From contig OY101119.1 of assembly GCA_956465555.1 (NCBI GenBank), positions 558,001 through 622,000 on the forward strand: DNA of 64,000 nucleotides. The letters run 5' to 3'. The stretch is from Nitzschia sp. pyKryTriq1 (Eukaryota; Bacillariophyta; Bacillariophyceae; Bacillariales; Bacillariaceae). The notes below the pieces were generated by a model. That model saw only the letters and a program-made list of their open reading frames with translations, ran no database searches and was not told where the DNA came from. The stretch's first letter is position 1. Each line of letters begins with the position of its first letter. Of the stretch, positions 38,909 to 47,850 are shown piece by piece. Position numbers and translations under genes: made by a program.

Positions 38909-40117
38909 CTATGCATTTTTTTTGCCTTTGTTCTTGTAGTGGTACTTGGCCATGGAGTACAAGAATGCTCCTCCTACAGCCAATGTACTACCAAAGATCC
39001 CCATGGTCGTCATCTTGTTACCAAAGACCAACATGCTGGAGGTAATGATAAATACTCGTCGTAAGGTACTAGCCAAAGCATGCGATAGTGCATCAATGTT
39101 GTCCAAGCACAAGAAGGAAACTTCATTGTAAGTATAATAGGTGAATGCCGCCAAAAATGCCTGGAGAATAAAGGTCGATAGTTGACTAGCATCCTTCAAT
39201 CGCTGCACTGAGAGCATCCATTGTGGCCCTTCCAAGGCAGCCGCAATCGGGAAAATAATGAAAGTAGCCAGAATGGTCAAGACGGCATACAGATTCATAG
39301 CATTCAAGTTTTCGCCCAATCGTTTGCCCATGGTTTTCTTTCCCACAATACCGCGACTGGCGCTGGCGACATTGGATAGCATGGCATAATTAAACGACTT
39401 CCAGGAAAAAGAAAGTTCCGATACTGATGCTAACGAAACCCCACCGATAACAGGAATCAGGGTCAAGTAGACGGGTATGGGCACAAACGACTTGAGAATC
39501 GAGGCTGACAGAATGGCAGAGACAGCAGGTTCGGTTGCCTTAACAATATAAGTGAAGGATACCGCCCCCGCTCCCATGCTCACCACTCCACCGACGTGAA
39601 CGAGGGCATGCAAGAACGCCACTGGTAGCAGGCGCCCGACTTCATTCGTCGTCAACGTGGGTGCTTTCCGAAGTCCACTCATCCACAAGGGGAGTACATA
39701 TAATAGTCCGAATGCCATTTGCGCCCAAGCAGCAGTCCAAGCCAGTTCAGGCGCTAAGTTCAAAACTTTCTTGCTGAAAATATTGTAGACCATACTGAGC
39801 GTGTACCAGAGGGCAAACAAGAGACCGACGTTGCGCATCTTCTTGACATTGTAAATTTTTACTTTGCGGCGTCGCATGCGCTGGGCGGGGGTAGACCTCT
39901 TTTGATTGCTCCCATCCTCCTGGGGGACAGTAAATGCAGCGACAAAGAGACCGATTGGAGACGATCCGTAGGCGGTGACCTGACGCGTTTTCGCCCGTGT
40001 TCCTTTTTGTTGGCTCAGCAGAGAAGTGGGTGGGCGGAAACTCGACGCTTGGAAAGCTTGATTCCCAGGAGCCACGAAGAATATCAGCAACAATGCGGGT
40101 ATCATCAAATTCTTCAT
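38909..40117 (-). CDS. Plastid triose-phosphate/phosphate translocator
   Basis: A 402-residue protein. A signal peptide (L-M-I-P-A-L-L-L-I-F-F-V) ends in N-Q-A-F-Q-A-S-S-F, the F-containing diatom plastid motif. The mature protein has about ten helices with family words: L-W-Y-x-x-x-x-x-Y-N-I-F-S-K-K, H-V-G-G-V-V-S-M-G-A-G-A-V-S-F-T, K-A-T-E-P, S-R-G-I-V-G-K-K and Y-N-E-V-S-F-L-C-L-D. The Lys and Arg of K-A-T-E-P and T-L-R-R-V-F are the phosphate-binding residues of this drug/metabolite-transporter branch. It exchanges triose phosphates or related phosphorylated C3 compounds for phosphate across a plastid envelope membrane. The full length fits a middle or inner membrane carrier. Confidence 0.9.
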   Translation of the reverse strand: MKNLMIPALLLIFFVAPGNQAFQASSFRPPTSLLSQQKGTRAKTRQVTAYGSSPIGLFVAAFTVPQEDGSNQKRSTPAQRMRRRKVKIYNVKKMRNVGLLFALWYTLSMVYNIFSKKVLNLAPELAWTAAWAQMAFGLLYVLPLWMSGLRKAPTLTTNEVGRLLPVAFLHALVHVGGVVSMGAGAVSFTYIVKATEPAVSAILSASILKSFVPIPVYLTLIPVIGGVSLASVSELSFSWKSFNYAMLSNVASASRGIVGKKTMGKRLGENLNAMNLYAVLTILATFIIFPIAAALEGPQWMLSVQRLKDASQLSTFILQAFLAAFTYYTYNEVSFLCLDNIDALSHALASTLRRVFIITSSMLVFGNKMTTMGIFGSTLAVGGAFLYSMAKYHYKNKGKKNA

Positions 40118-40372
40118 CGTGGTTCATTTTCTGTTTACAAATACTTGGCCGCCTTTGGATTGGATGGCCAACACCAGTGATGGGTGATCGATAATCCATG
40201 CTGGTTGACGGGTGACTGCGCTGTTATAGTTTTTCATCCTCCCGCTGCGTTCTCTTTCGTTAATGAGAACTCCTCAGTCACCGTTGCACCGGGTACAAAA
40301 GCTACGTGGGACGAAGAACTTGTTTAGCGCCAAGTTTCTTGCATGCTTCCTCGCGAGTTCTACTAAAATATT

Positions 40373-40480
40373 AGATATCGTAAAGCAGCGAAAACGTGCT
40401 ATGTCTAATTTAGCTACTACCTTAATGCTCGAGCGCGATGAATCTCTCTTGCACCGGAACGGCAATAGTCAAGACGAAGG
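40373..40480 (+). repeat. Solo end of the foldback element family
   Basis: The stretch starting tatcgtaaagcagcg matches both terminal repeats of the element at 14455-14850, through tgtctaatttag and the following gatgaatctctctt block. The second half agrees best with the right-hand end there (ccggaacg). No partner end is found nearby, so it is a truncated copy. Confidence 0.7.
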
Positions 40481-40551
40481 CTGATCCTGTTAGCACATCC
40501 ATATTAGTAGCTGAGAGCTCTACTAGCTAGCAAGAAAAGTAGAATAAACTA

Positions 40552-40665
40552 CCAAGTCATAGCATCAATTCCGAACACGTTGGTCGTGCACGTTCGGGTT
40601 CTTATCGACCGGTCAGTTTTCGTTCGTGTGAGTCGTCTTCCCATCTGAACTGACGTACGATGTGG
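40552..40665 (-). repeat. Dispersed repeat A, copy 2
   Basis: Inverted copy of 13913-14027. It lies about 70 bp from the solo foldback end, as copy 1 lies about 430 bp from the foldback element, so both probably belong to one element family. Right after it comes a dense GTAC/TACC cluster (40665-40790), with TACCGGTA at 40691, 40770 and 40906. No gene is seen in the remainder of 40118-41067. Confidence 0.75.
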
Positions 40666-41067
40666 TACAGAGTACAAGTACCTGGTACGGTACCGGTACT
40701 GGTACCGTGGTACAGTACAAGTACCAGGTACACCGTTACTTTTACAGTACCTCCGTAGTACATTCGTACTACCGGTACAACAGGTACATACTCACCCCAT
40801 AATGACGTCAGCGGCGGAGCGTGATGATGATATATCTTATTATGTTGTAGTCTTGTCTACCATGCATGATGAATGGGAATGCATCAATGAATGATTGTCC
40901 CAATCTACCGGTATGTCTACAGTACAGCACCCGTTTATGATACAACTTTTACTGGACTACTCATTCTTCATCCAACAAAGAAAAGGTTGCGACTTGCGAC
41001 AATAAATGCAACAACAACACAACAAACAAAAAAGGCAAGTTCTTTCAACACGACATACAGTCGACAG

Positions 41068-41682
41068 ATGAAGGCGCTCTTGTACTTATCCGGACTGCAT
41101 CTTGCAGTGGGCGGAGCCAACAGACCGACCGCCTTTGTGTCGGGCTGGAGAGAGGTGTCATCGCCTCGATCCACCACCACACCAAGTCCACGGATGAGCA
41201 GTGATTGGTCGGGTTTCGGTGTTTTCGACGACGATGAGGATTTGGATGTGAAGATTGATACAAGAGACTATGCCGTGGAAGACGACCCCCAGGAGGTGAA
41301 GGCCCAAATTGGTGCCAATTTGGAGGCTCCCTCGATCGATCCCGAATATGATGTCGAACCTATTTTCGTCCCAACGGGCTCTCAGCTGGAGTTGGACGAG
41401 GCGACTGTGTTGGGAGTATTGAATGCATGCCGCGAGGAGATTGGAACTTTGTTTGGCTACTCTGCTGAGAACAGGGGCGTGGGTATCACCGGGGGAGTTG
41501 ATTTTGTTGAAATGGATGGCCCGACCGTCGTACTAAGTCTCAAAGGCCGCTTTTGGCATAAACGAACGACCGTACTGGATCGAGTGGCAAATTATTTGCA
41601 ATCTCGCATTCCCGAAATAATCGATGTTGTGGTCGAGGACGAATGGCAATTAACTGATGAAGCGAATGAAGTAGCGTTCTAA
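41068..41682 (+). CDS. Plastid NifU-like protein lacking the C-x-x-C motif
   Basis: A 204-residue protein from the ATG at 41068 (the frame extends upstream but looks like 5' UTR). The N-terminus is a signal-like segment, L-L-Y-L-S-G-L-H-L-A-V-G-G, then P-T-A-F-V-S-G, a likely plastid motif. Acidic residues fill the middle. The last 75 residues follow the NifU C-terminal pattern: V-L-N-A-C-R-E-E-I-G, T-G-G-V-D-F-V-E-M-D-G, T-V-V-L-S-L-K-G-R-F-W, T-V-L-D-R-V-A-N-Y-L and I-P-E-I-I-D-V-V. Where NifU proteins have G-A-C-x-x-C-P, this has G-R-F-W-H-K-R, so no cluster could bind there. It may have a structural or regulatory role in plastid Fe-S assembly. Confidence 0.65.
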   Translation: MKALLYLSGLHLAVGGANRPTAFVSGWREVSSPRSTTTPSPRMSSDWSGFGVFDDDEDLDVKIDTRDYAVEDDPQEVKAQIGANLEAPSIDPEYDVEPIFVPTGSQLELDEATVLGVLNACREEIGTLFGYSAENRGVGITGGVDFVEMDGPTVVLSLKGRFWHKRTTVLDRVANYLQSRIPEIIDVVVEDEWQLTDEANEVAF

Positions 41683-41777
41683 AAAAAATAGACTGAACTG
41701 GATGGTTATACGGCTATCTGATCGCAATTTCCCAGTGACAGGGAATAGTAGCTGCTGCCCATGGCAAAGGCGTGATT

Positions 41778-42365
41778 CTATTTAGCGTACTCCTTGGTGT
41801 ACTTCTTTGCCGTCTTTTCAAATTCCTTTGGCTTTTCTCTCATTTGCGTCGCAATCGCTTCTTCCAGCGGATGATCTGTTTCGGGCGATTGTAGCATGGA
41901 GTAAATTACTTCAAGGCAGTGTTTCGCATTCAATGTGGGTCCCCACTGCCCGATGACATCTTGGCAAATATCACCCGATTCTGTTTGTACACTAGGATGA
42001 TACACCTTGGTTACGAATTTCAATTTTGGCGCCTTGAAAGGATATTGGGAGGGGAATTCGAACTTGACAACAAACAAGCCGCCTTGGTAGGGAGAATCAG
42101 CGGGACCGATGATCTGACATTCCCAGTGAAAAATATCGTCATTGACCAAATTGATGATAGGACAAAACTCCAATGGCGTCTTGGCCAGCATTGTCCGTTC
42201 CTGCAAAGCCAAAGCAATATAATGGGTGAGACACGGTCGGTGTCTCGAGTCGTGCCAACCACCACGATCCAGAGATGATTGCGGTCGAGCGACTTGCTCA
42301 TCCTATCGGAAGGTTTGATCTTTTTACTCTCAATCACAACTCACCTTGAAAAGGCGCTTCGACAT
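41778..42365 (-). CDS. Ubiquitin-conjugating enzyme E2
   Basis: Two exons: 42365-42345 codes M-S-K-R-L-F-K, and 42200-41778 the rest, joined in phase 0 (donor aag|gtgagt, acceptor tttgcag). The product has 147 residues, the UBC core size. Features are F-H-W-E-C-Q-I-I-G-P, Y-Q-G-G-L-F, F-P-x-x-Y-P-F-K-A-P-K, Y-H-P-S-V and the active-site region G-D-I-C-Q-D-V-I-G-x-W-x-P, then S-P-E-T-D-H-P-L. The enzyme takes ubiquitin (or a relative) from E1 to Cys and passes it to substrates with an E3. The canonical H-P-N is H-P-S here, and the spacer to Cys is one residue longer than in UBE2D. The exact subfamily is not certain. Confidence 0.85.
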
Positions 42366-42855
42366 GATCCGAGAAGAGATGTGATGGGGGACAGAAGGAT
42401 AGATGGATAGATGGGACAAAATGATAGAGAAGTGGTCAATTCAAGGATTGCATGACAATAATGCATCGACATCCGACATCGCATCAAGATTCTTCTTCCT
42501 TTCTGCGCTGAAAACATGCAGCGAAAAAAGCCGCAAGAGGCGCGATGGGGTGCAGGAGTTTTTGTCACGCAAGCGCCCGCGCGGTCATTCTTCGTTTGTC
42601 GGAATGAAGCATTGGCGAGCTCTTTTTTCGAGCTCTTCCAAACGAAAAGAACGAACCCGCGGGAACGATCAACGAACGGAAAACGGAAAAGAAGATTTTC
42701 AAACATCGCCGCTTGTTTCATCATCCATCATCCATCATCCATGCTATCCGCGGGGTTGCCTCGGTACCATAAAAAGTTGAAGTGTGGTAACCGACCATCC
42801 AGAACCAAAGACCACCAAACGTAACAAAGTAACAAGAACCAACCGGCACTACAAG
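42366..42855. other. Divergent intergenic region with CATCATC repeat
   Basis: The space lies between the E2 gene and the helical-repeat gene. It holds three CATCATC units at 42718-42740. No gene is seen. Confidence 0.5.
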
Positions 42856-44661
42856 ATGTCAAACCAAGTGAAAGAGCAGCAGACAGTCCGAGGCTCCGAA
42901 GAAGAAGAAGAAAAGGAAGATACTGAACAGTACCTCCAAAAGGAAAATGCCGCGCTAAAGCGACTTTTACTGAAATCATGGAAGGCTCAAGGCAAAATTG
43001 AATTCGATGAGATCCCAGATTTTATCCGGAAAGACCATGAATTCATGGCATCGGTCGTGGAATCTGGTGTCGTCGAATGGAAAACTACAAGTAGTCGTAT
43101 TCCCGAAGAATACCACCAGCAGGGCAAGCAGCAGCAAGACGAGGTCGAAATTGTTTGTAAGGCGTTCGCGCGAAACCAAAGACACATACCCAAGCGGCCA
43201 CGACCCCGAAATGCTGCAATTCTTTGCTACGATCTTTTTTCGGAATTGTCGGAACCGCATGTACACTGGCGTGACCTACCATACCACCTCCAAACGAATG
43301 AGAAAGTCATTGATCATGCTCTGAGGTCTACTAGGCATGGTCCTGAATGGAAACAGATTCACCATCAACTTCGATCCAACGAAGCTCTGATCTTGACGGC
43401 TCTTCGATATGGGAAAATTAAATTTGAAGATGTTCCAGAGCATCTGAAAAGGACGCATGTGGAGTTTGCTTTTTACGGGATTCAACATGATATTTTGCAA
43501 GCAGACGAATGTCCCTGTGTAAACCATGAGTTTCTCAAGGAAAAAGTCAGAAACGGGGAACTCACCTGGGCACAGCTACCTCCTAGTCTTCGGGAGGACA
43601 TTGACTTTGCTCACAGTACCTCTACATCCGTTGATACCGAGCTGGTTAGAGAGATTTTGGAATACTCTGAGGAACTCCGTCACGATCGGACCTACTGGCG
43701 CGGGATTTTGAAGTCGAATACTATGAAAGAATCTGAAAGAAGCTCAATTATCAGCAAGCTCCTCCCGCCTCCTCTATTTTCCGACAAATCCTTCATGATT
43801 GAGGTCTGCAGTATTAGCAGCGATGCCTTTGAGCTTGCCGTTAAAGGAAATCTAAGCAATGATCGGGATTTCTTGGAGACAGTGCTCAGTCAGAACACAT
43901 TTGTCCTCATGTATTTCCCCCACGATACCCAACTACTCCATCGGGATCTGGTGCTTCAGACTCTTCCTCAGTTTGCTGCCCGTATTCTCGCTGACGAGGA
44001 TGCCGGTGTCAATATTTATAGGCTGACAAAATGCATTCGACCGGACTTTTGGTTCGAAGGTGATTTTGCAATTTCGTGGGCAAAGAGTGGCCTTGGATTT
44101 CCCAACTTTGCTGAACAAAATGTTGTAAACACATGGATGAAAGTGCGAAAACTGTGTCTCAATGTCGCGATACATTCAAAATCACTTAAATGGGTGGATA
44201 GATTCACGGATGATTTATCTTTCATGTTGGAGGTTCTGGATTGTCACCCCGGATTGTACCCGCAAGGCGGTGGGACAGTGAAAGCTGACTATAGGGCAAT
44301 GGCGGTAGCGTTTGCAAGCTGCCCAGAAATCGCAAAAGACACCTTGCTGGACCTACACGTCGAAGGAAAAGATGATCAGATTGAATCCTTTCTTCGTTAC
44401 TTGCGGGGTCAGCTGGAGCCTTTTGAAACTTTCCGCACTTTGATACTCGGCAGTATGCTTTCGACACAAAGTGTGGAGCAGACTGGAACGACATTGACGC
44501 TTCTCAACCAAGGACACGAAACATCTGCCATGTACAAGCGAGAGATCGCGGCATATATCGGAATTCCATCGGGAAAACGAATTTGGCGATTGCAGCAGGC
44601 ATTACAAAACACCCTCGAGGCAGTCGCGCCGTGGTATTCCCCAACTGCGACGAAAAACTAG
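42856..44661 (+). CDS. Helical-repeat protein, DUF4116-like, unknown function
   Basis: A 601-residue protein from the ATG at 42856 (the longer frame uses GTG). After a charged, coiled-coil start, short repeats follow in which a phrase like I-R-K-D-H-E-F-M or L-R-S-N-E-A-L-I is followed by a helix and a W/F-x-x-L/V-P phrase (for example W-R-D-L-P-Y-H-L, F-E-D-V-P-E-H-L, W-A-Q-L-P-P-S-L). A later block, S-D-A-F-E-L-A-V-K-G-N-L-S-N-D-R-D-F-L, is close to the DUF4116 helical repeat. The C-terminal 200 residues contain W-A-K-S-G-L-G-F-P, also found in the broken copy at 34155-34835. Diatoms have many such proteins; the function is unknown. It probably acts as a protein-binding solenoid. Confidence 0.7.
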   Translation: MSNQVKEQQTVRGSEEEEEKEDTEQYLQKENAALKRLLLKSWKAQGKIEFDEIPDFIRKDHEFMASVVESGVVEWKTTSSRIPEEYHQQGKQQQDEVEIVCKAFARNQRHIPKRPRPRNAAILCYDLFSELSEPHVHWRDLPYHLQTNEKVIDHALRSTRHGPEWKQIHHQLRSNEALILTALRYGKIKFEDVPEHLKRTHVEFAFYGIQHDILQADECPCVNHEFLKEKVRNGELTWAQLPPSLREDIDFAHSTSTSVDTELVREILEYSEELRHDRTYWRGILKSNTMKESERSSIISKLLPPPLFSDKSFMIEVCSISSDAFELAVKGNLSNDRDFLETVLSQNTFVLMYFPHDTQLLHRDLVLQTLPQFAARILADEDAGVNIYRLTKCIRPDFWFEGDFAISWAKSGLGFPNFAEQNVVNTWMKVRKLCLNVAIHSKSLKWVDRFTDDLSFMLEVLDCHPGLYPQGGGTVKADYRAMAVAFASCPEIAKDTLLDLHVEGKDDQIESFLRYLRGQLEPFETFRTLILGSMLSTQSVEQTGTTLTLLNQGHETSAMYKREIAAYIGIPSGKRIWRLQQALQNTLEAVAPWYSPTATKN

Positions 44662-45217
44662 AAATGCCTAGTAGAATATCGGCTCCCCACTAGCGTACAG
44701 CAAGTATTAAGTCAGAAGAAATCGAGGGCGGGCATTCTGCTAAAGTTCTAGTCAGTTCACGCGGGCGTACATTACCTACATCATGGATGGTCCACGCGAG
44801 TGTGAGTCAGTCGACGACGATTCGACACGCAGTCCTGCTCCTAGTGAATGCTACTTCTAGCCAGTATAGACCACTAATTCAGATGCCTCTAGTAGAGAGA
44901 GAGAGAGAGAGTACTTGGTAGTTGTTCGTCTTCGTGCAGACGAATGGGAGTAGCTACTTGCACACCACAGCATTCCTGTCTTGGTGGAAGAAGTGCTGAA
45001 AGCTACTACTGTACTAATAGCTCTTCTTCTCTCTCTCTACTACTACTAGAGAGCTAGTCTCCTCGGATCGCAGGCACGTACAGTGGTCTCTCTCAATAGA
45101 GAGAGGGGTGGTGGGTAGACTTCTTGTTGGTACCAGCACTTGTACTCGTAAAAGTAGTCTACTGCCACTACCTGTACCCGTAGTCTTCTGCTACAGAAAA
45201 AATGCAAAAAGGCAAAA
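44662..45217. other. Intergenic between repeat-protein gene and 5S copy 2; AG-rich runs
   Basis: The stretch includes an (AG)n tract at 44893-44910 and several CTACTACTAG-type runs (44998-45060). No open frame of note. Confidence 0.6.
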
Positions 45218-45335
45218 GAGAACAACACTCGGGATTCCAACGTGGTCCCCCACCGTAGTACTAACCGAGCCCGAGCATGCTTAACTTCACAGAGCGGACG
45301 GGATGTGGTGCTGTCATGCTGGTATGGTCGTTCCC
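45218..45335 (-). rRNA. 5S ribosomal RNA, copy 2
   Basis: Reverse-complement of copy 1 at 33702-33819, with no difference seen over 118 nt. The 3' flank is again T-rich on the transcribed strand (tcttttgcctttttgc), a Pol III stop, and resembles that of copy 1 for about 30 bp; the upstream flank is not similar. It lies about 560 bp from the 3' end of the helical-repeat gene and faces it. Confidence 0.95.
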
Positions 45336-45526
45336 GCTGTATCCATTATTGAGTTTTATTATAAATTCGTTTAATCATTGCAAGAAAACGACGCCAAGAC
45401 AAGATCTATTCCGTTGGATCTTTTTTATCTTGGATCGGATGTTATCATGAACATACTTTTAGATTGTCGATACATAGATTAGGCTGGCTGCAGTAAATGG
45501 CCGCTTTTCAGTGATCGTTTTGTTGA

Positions 45527-46879
45527 ATGGCGATGAAACCAGTCTGGGGAGGAGTTACCACTCGGATACTGGCGCTCGTCTTCCTTTCTCTTCCTTCGAT
45601 TTTCCTTATTGAGGCAGTCCCGAGCAACTCGGCGGAAGTTCTAACTACTTTAGCGATCCCTGCGCAAAAGCTAATCATTGATTGTGATCCTGCTGGAATG
45701 ATCACTACTGGTTTGGACGTGGACGATGATCTTGCTCTTTTGAACGCTGTCTCATTGCATCGTCGAGGTGTCATCGAGTTACTTGGGATAACTGTCACGG
45801 GAGGGAATGCCCCGATTAAATACACCTTTCCCAATGCTCTTGAATTGATTCGTAGAAGAATAGGAGTCCCAGAGGCTGATATTCAGCTTCATCGAGGAGG
45901 CCAGCCACTGACCAAGACTTCTTCCAACCGCGACCACGAGGATTCTGAAATGAGTTCTTCGTCGGATGCGACAACCTATTTGATCGAGACAATTATGAGC
46001 TACCCTCCAGGCACAGTAACAATACTCTGCCTTGGTCCCTTGACCAATATTGCGGCATCATATACAATTGAGCCTCGGATTGCTGATCGTGTGAAGTGGA
46101 TCGTTAGTATGGGTGGCACCCTGACTCCTGGCTTGCCTTACGATCTCAACATTCGAACGGATCCCGTGGCAGCGGCCATTGTATGGAACGAGATGGACTG
46201 TCCCAAGATCATGCTCCCAGTGGAAACTTGCATCCAAGCGGTCTTTGGACCATCTCAGCTGAGGCGAGTTCAAGACTATTGTGCTAGTAATACTGTAATG
46301 GGGCCCGCAGTTGTGTGTTCGTTCTTGTTTCGATTGAAAGCCCAGCGGCGAATCATGCCACTGGTGGTGAATTGGCGCTACACTACCGTGCAGGGACACA
46401 ATGCCTCTCAAAATATTGCCAAAGGATTCGTCATGTGGGATCTTGTCGCACTTTGGGCCAGCATATGTCCTGAATTATTCGACGAGTGGACGTATTTTGA
46501 TGTAACCGTGCTGCCTATTCAAACAATCGGTTTCTTAGGTGCCAAGGGGCCTAGAATCTTGCTGGGGGATTCTACTCCATGGAAAGATGGGACAGATTGC
46601 AATGATGCGTTCACACTAGAGACAAGGACATCTCCCTCTAAAGGAAATCATCGGAATCGAATATTGGTCCCCATGCAACTAAAAAAAGAAAGCGACCTAC
46701 ACCAGCTCATTTTTGAGAATTTATTCGTTGACGAGGAAGCCTCTACCGTGGTCCAAATGCCAATTCTTAAGTTCCATGAACGCCTGGGATCACTCCCGAA
46801 GCTGATGACCATGTTTTTGTCGATGCTATTTGGTTCCATTTTGATCTACAGAAGCCGGATAATTTTGTTGCGCCAGTAG
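45527..46879 (+). CDS. Nucleoside hydrolase (inosine/uridine-preferring type), membrane or secreted
   Basis: A 450-residue protein. A hydrophobic start (I-L-A-L-V-F-L-S-L-P-S-I-F-L-I) acts as signal peptide or anchor. The catalytic fold begins L-I-I-D-C-D-P-A-G-M...L-D-V-D-D-D-L-A-L. The family's D-x-D-x-x-x-D-D Ca2+ motif is present, but with about eight extra residues in the loop. Other marks are G-I-T-V-T-G-G-N, L-C-L-G-P-L-T-N-I-A, V-S-M-G-G-T and N-I-R-T-D-P-V-A-A (family: N-x-x-x-D-P-x-A). A C-terminal helix (L-M-T-M-F-L-S-M-L-F-G-S-I-L-I) may anchor it. It splits nucleosides to base and ribose, perhaps for scavenging outside the cytosol. The start is the first of two ATGs two codons apart. 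Confidence 0.85.
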   Translation: MAMKPVWGGVTTRILALVFLSLPSIFLIEAVPSNSAEVLTTLAIPAQKLIIDCDPAGMITTGLDVDDDLALLNAVSLHRRGVIELLGITVTGGNAPIKYTFPNALELIRRRIGVPEADIQLHRGGQPLTKTSSNRDHEDSEMSSSSDATTYLIETIMSYPPGTVTILCLGPLTNIAASYTIEPRIADRVKWIVSMGGTLTPGLPYDLNIRTDPVAAAIVWNEMDCPKIMLPVETCIQAVFGPSQLRRVQDYCASNTVMGPAVVCSFLFRLKAQRRIMPLVVNWRYTTVQGHNASQNIAKGFVMWDLVALWASICPELFDEWTYFDVTVLPIQTIGFLGAKGPRILLGDSTPWKDGTDCNDAFTLETRTSPSKGNHRNRILVPMQLKKESDLHQLIFENLFVDEEASTVVQMPILKFHERLGSLPKLMTMFLSMLFGSILIYRSRIILLRQ

Positions 46880-47043
46880 GGGGGTGAGGACGTACACCCC
46901 ATAACAATGCTCAAAGTGATCTACCTACTCACAGCATTTAGCACAATGCACACTAATATTATACAAGACTTCTTTGTCGCTATGAAGCTGCTGTTTTCGA
47001 GAAACCCGGCAGAACAAAAGCAACTATCAACGACTTCAGGGAT
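46880..47043. other. Convergent 3' region
   Basis: Short space between two convergent genes; nothing notable. Confidence 0.5.
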
Positions 47044-47850
47044 CTATACTACGATTCTGAGTGGCGATGGCTGAACAAGTTGTCGCCTCTTCAGGATCTG
47101 CTTGGCCAATTCGTTTCGTTTTGACGCTGGGCTGGTCAAATCCAATTTGGTTTCCTCGGATACTTCTTCCATTTTGAGAGGAGCCAGAGCCCTTTGCACC
47201 ATGCGCAGCTCTTGGAGTGGCGTAGTATTCGAAGCATGAGGGGTGCTTGTGCTAGAAGTGGTCTTGGAAGCAGAATTGGCCTCAATCGAAGCCGAGCCTT
47301 CATTATTCTCACTGATTGGATGAAGAGCGCCGCCACCACCAAACGCACGATGCTTTCGATAGTAGTCAAACTTGCTTCGAGCAGACTGTTTGTAAGACCC
47401 AGGAAGATGCTTTACTCCTCCCGCACTTTTATTGGCCCTTTCATCCTTTTTGTTTTCAATATTTGCCAGTGTCTCATCTCCAATTGTGTTCAAACACCCA
47501 CTTTCGCTATCCTCACAGCATGGATCGGAGGCAAGCTCGGTAAGAAGGGCGTCATCTTCCTCATCGTCAATCATTAGTGACTTCACTCCAATACTAGCGA
47601 TAGTGGACACATGTTTCTTGATACCTGCTTCCATTTTCCGAAGCGCAAGCGTCTGCTTGGCTCGAACTGCATCAAACCCTTCCTCCATCTTGTTTGAATC
47701 GTTGCCGTCCGTGTCCCCGACCGATGTGCAATTGGAAGGAGCTAAGCAGGCCGTGAAGGCTCCTCGCACCTTTTCCTGCACCATTCTCTCCAACTTTTCC
47801 AGCTTTTCAAAGTTGCTGCTAGTAGTAGTATCGTCAACCTGAGCCACCAT
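47044..47850 (-). CDS. Protein of unknown function with N-terminal coiled coil
   Basis: A 268-residue protein from the ATG at 47850 (the frame's first codon is a TTG). Residues ~15-35 (F-E-K-L-E-K-L-E-R-M-V-Q-E-K) form a coiled coil. The middle is acidic with C-C-E-D-S-E-S-G-C. A patch S-A-R-S-K-F-D-Y-Y-R-K-H-R-A-F-G-G-G-G is the most conserved-looking part. The C-terminus is basic: S-P-A-S-K-R-N-E-L-A-K-Q-I-L-K-R-R-Q. No signal peptide, membrane helix or domain is recognised. A nuclear or cytoskeletal role is possible but unsupported. Confidence 0.6.
   Translation of the reverse strand: MVAQVDDTTTSSNFEKLEKLERMVQEKVRGAFTACLAPSNCTSVGDTDGNDSNKMEEGFDAVRAKQTLALRKMEAGIKKHVSTIASIGVKSLMIDDEEDDALLTELASDPCCEDSESGCLNTIGDETLANIENKKDERANKSAGGVKHLPGSYKQSARSKFDYYRKHRAFGGGGALHPISENNEGSASIEANSASKTTSSTSTPHASNTTPLQELRMVQRALAPLKMEEVSEETKLDLTSPASKRNELAKQILKRRQLVQPSPLRIVV

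Noticed and set aside
44222-44494. 90-codon minus-strand frame and a similar one at 34226-34429 (+)
   Set aside because: They resemble each other only because both are antisense of the duplicated helical-repeat gene.
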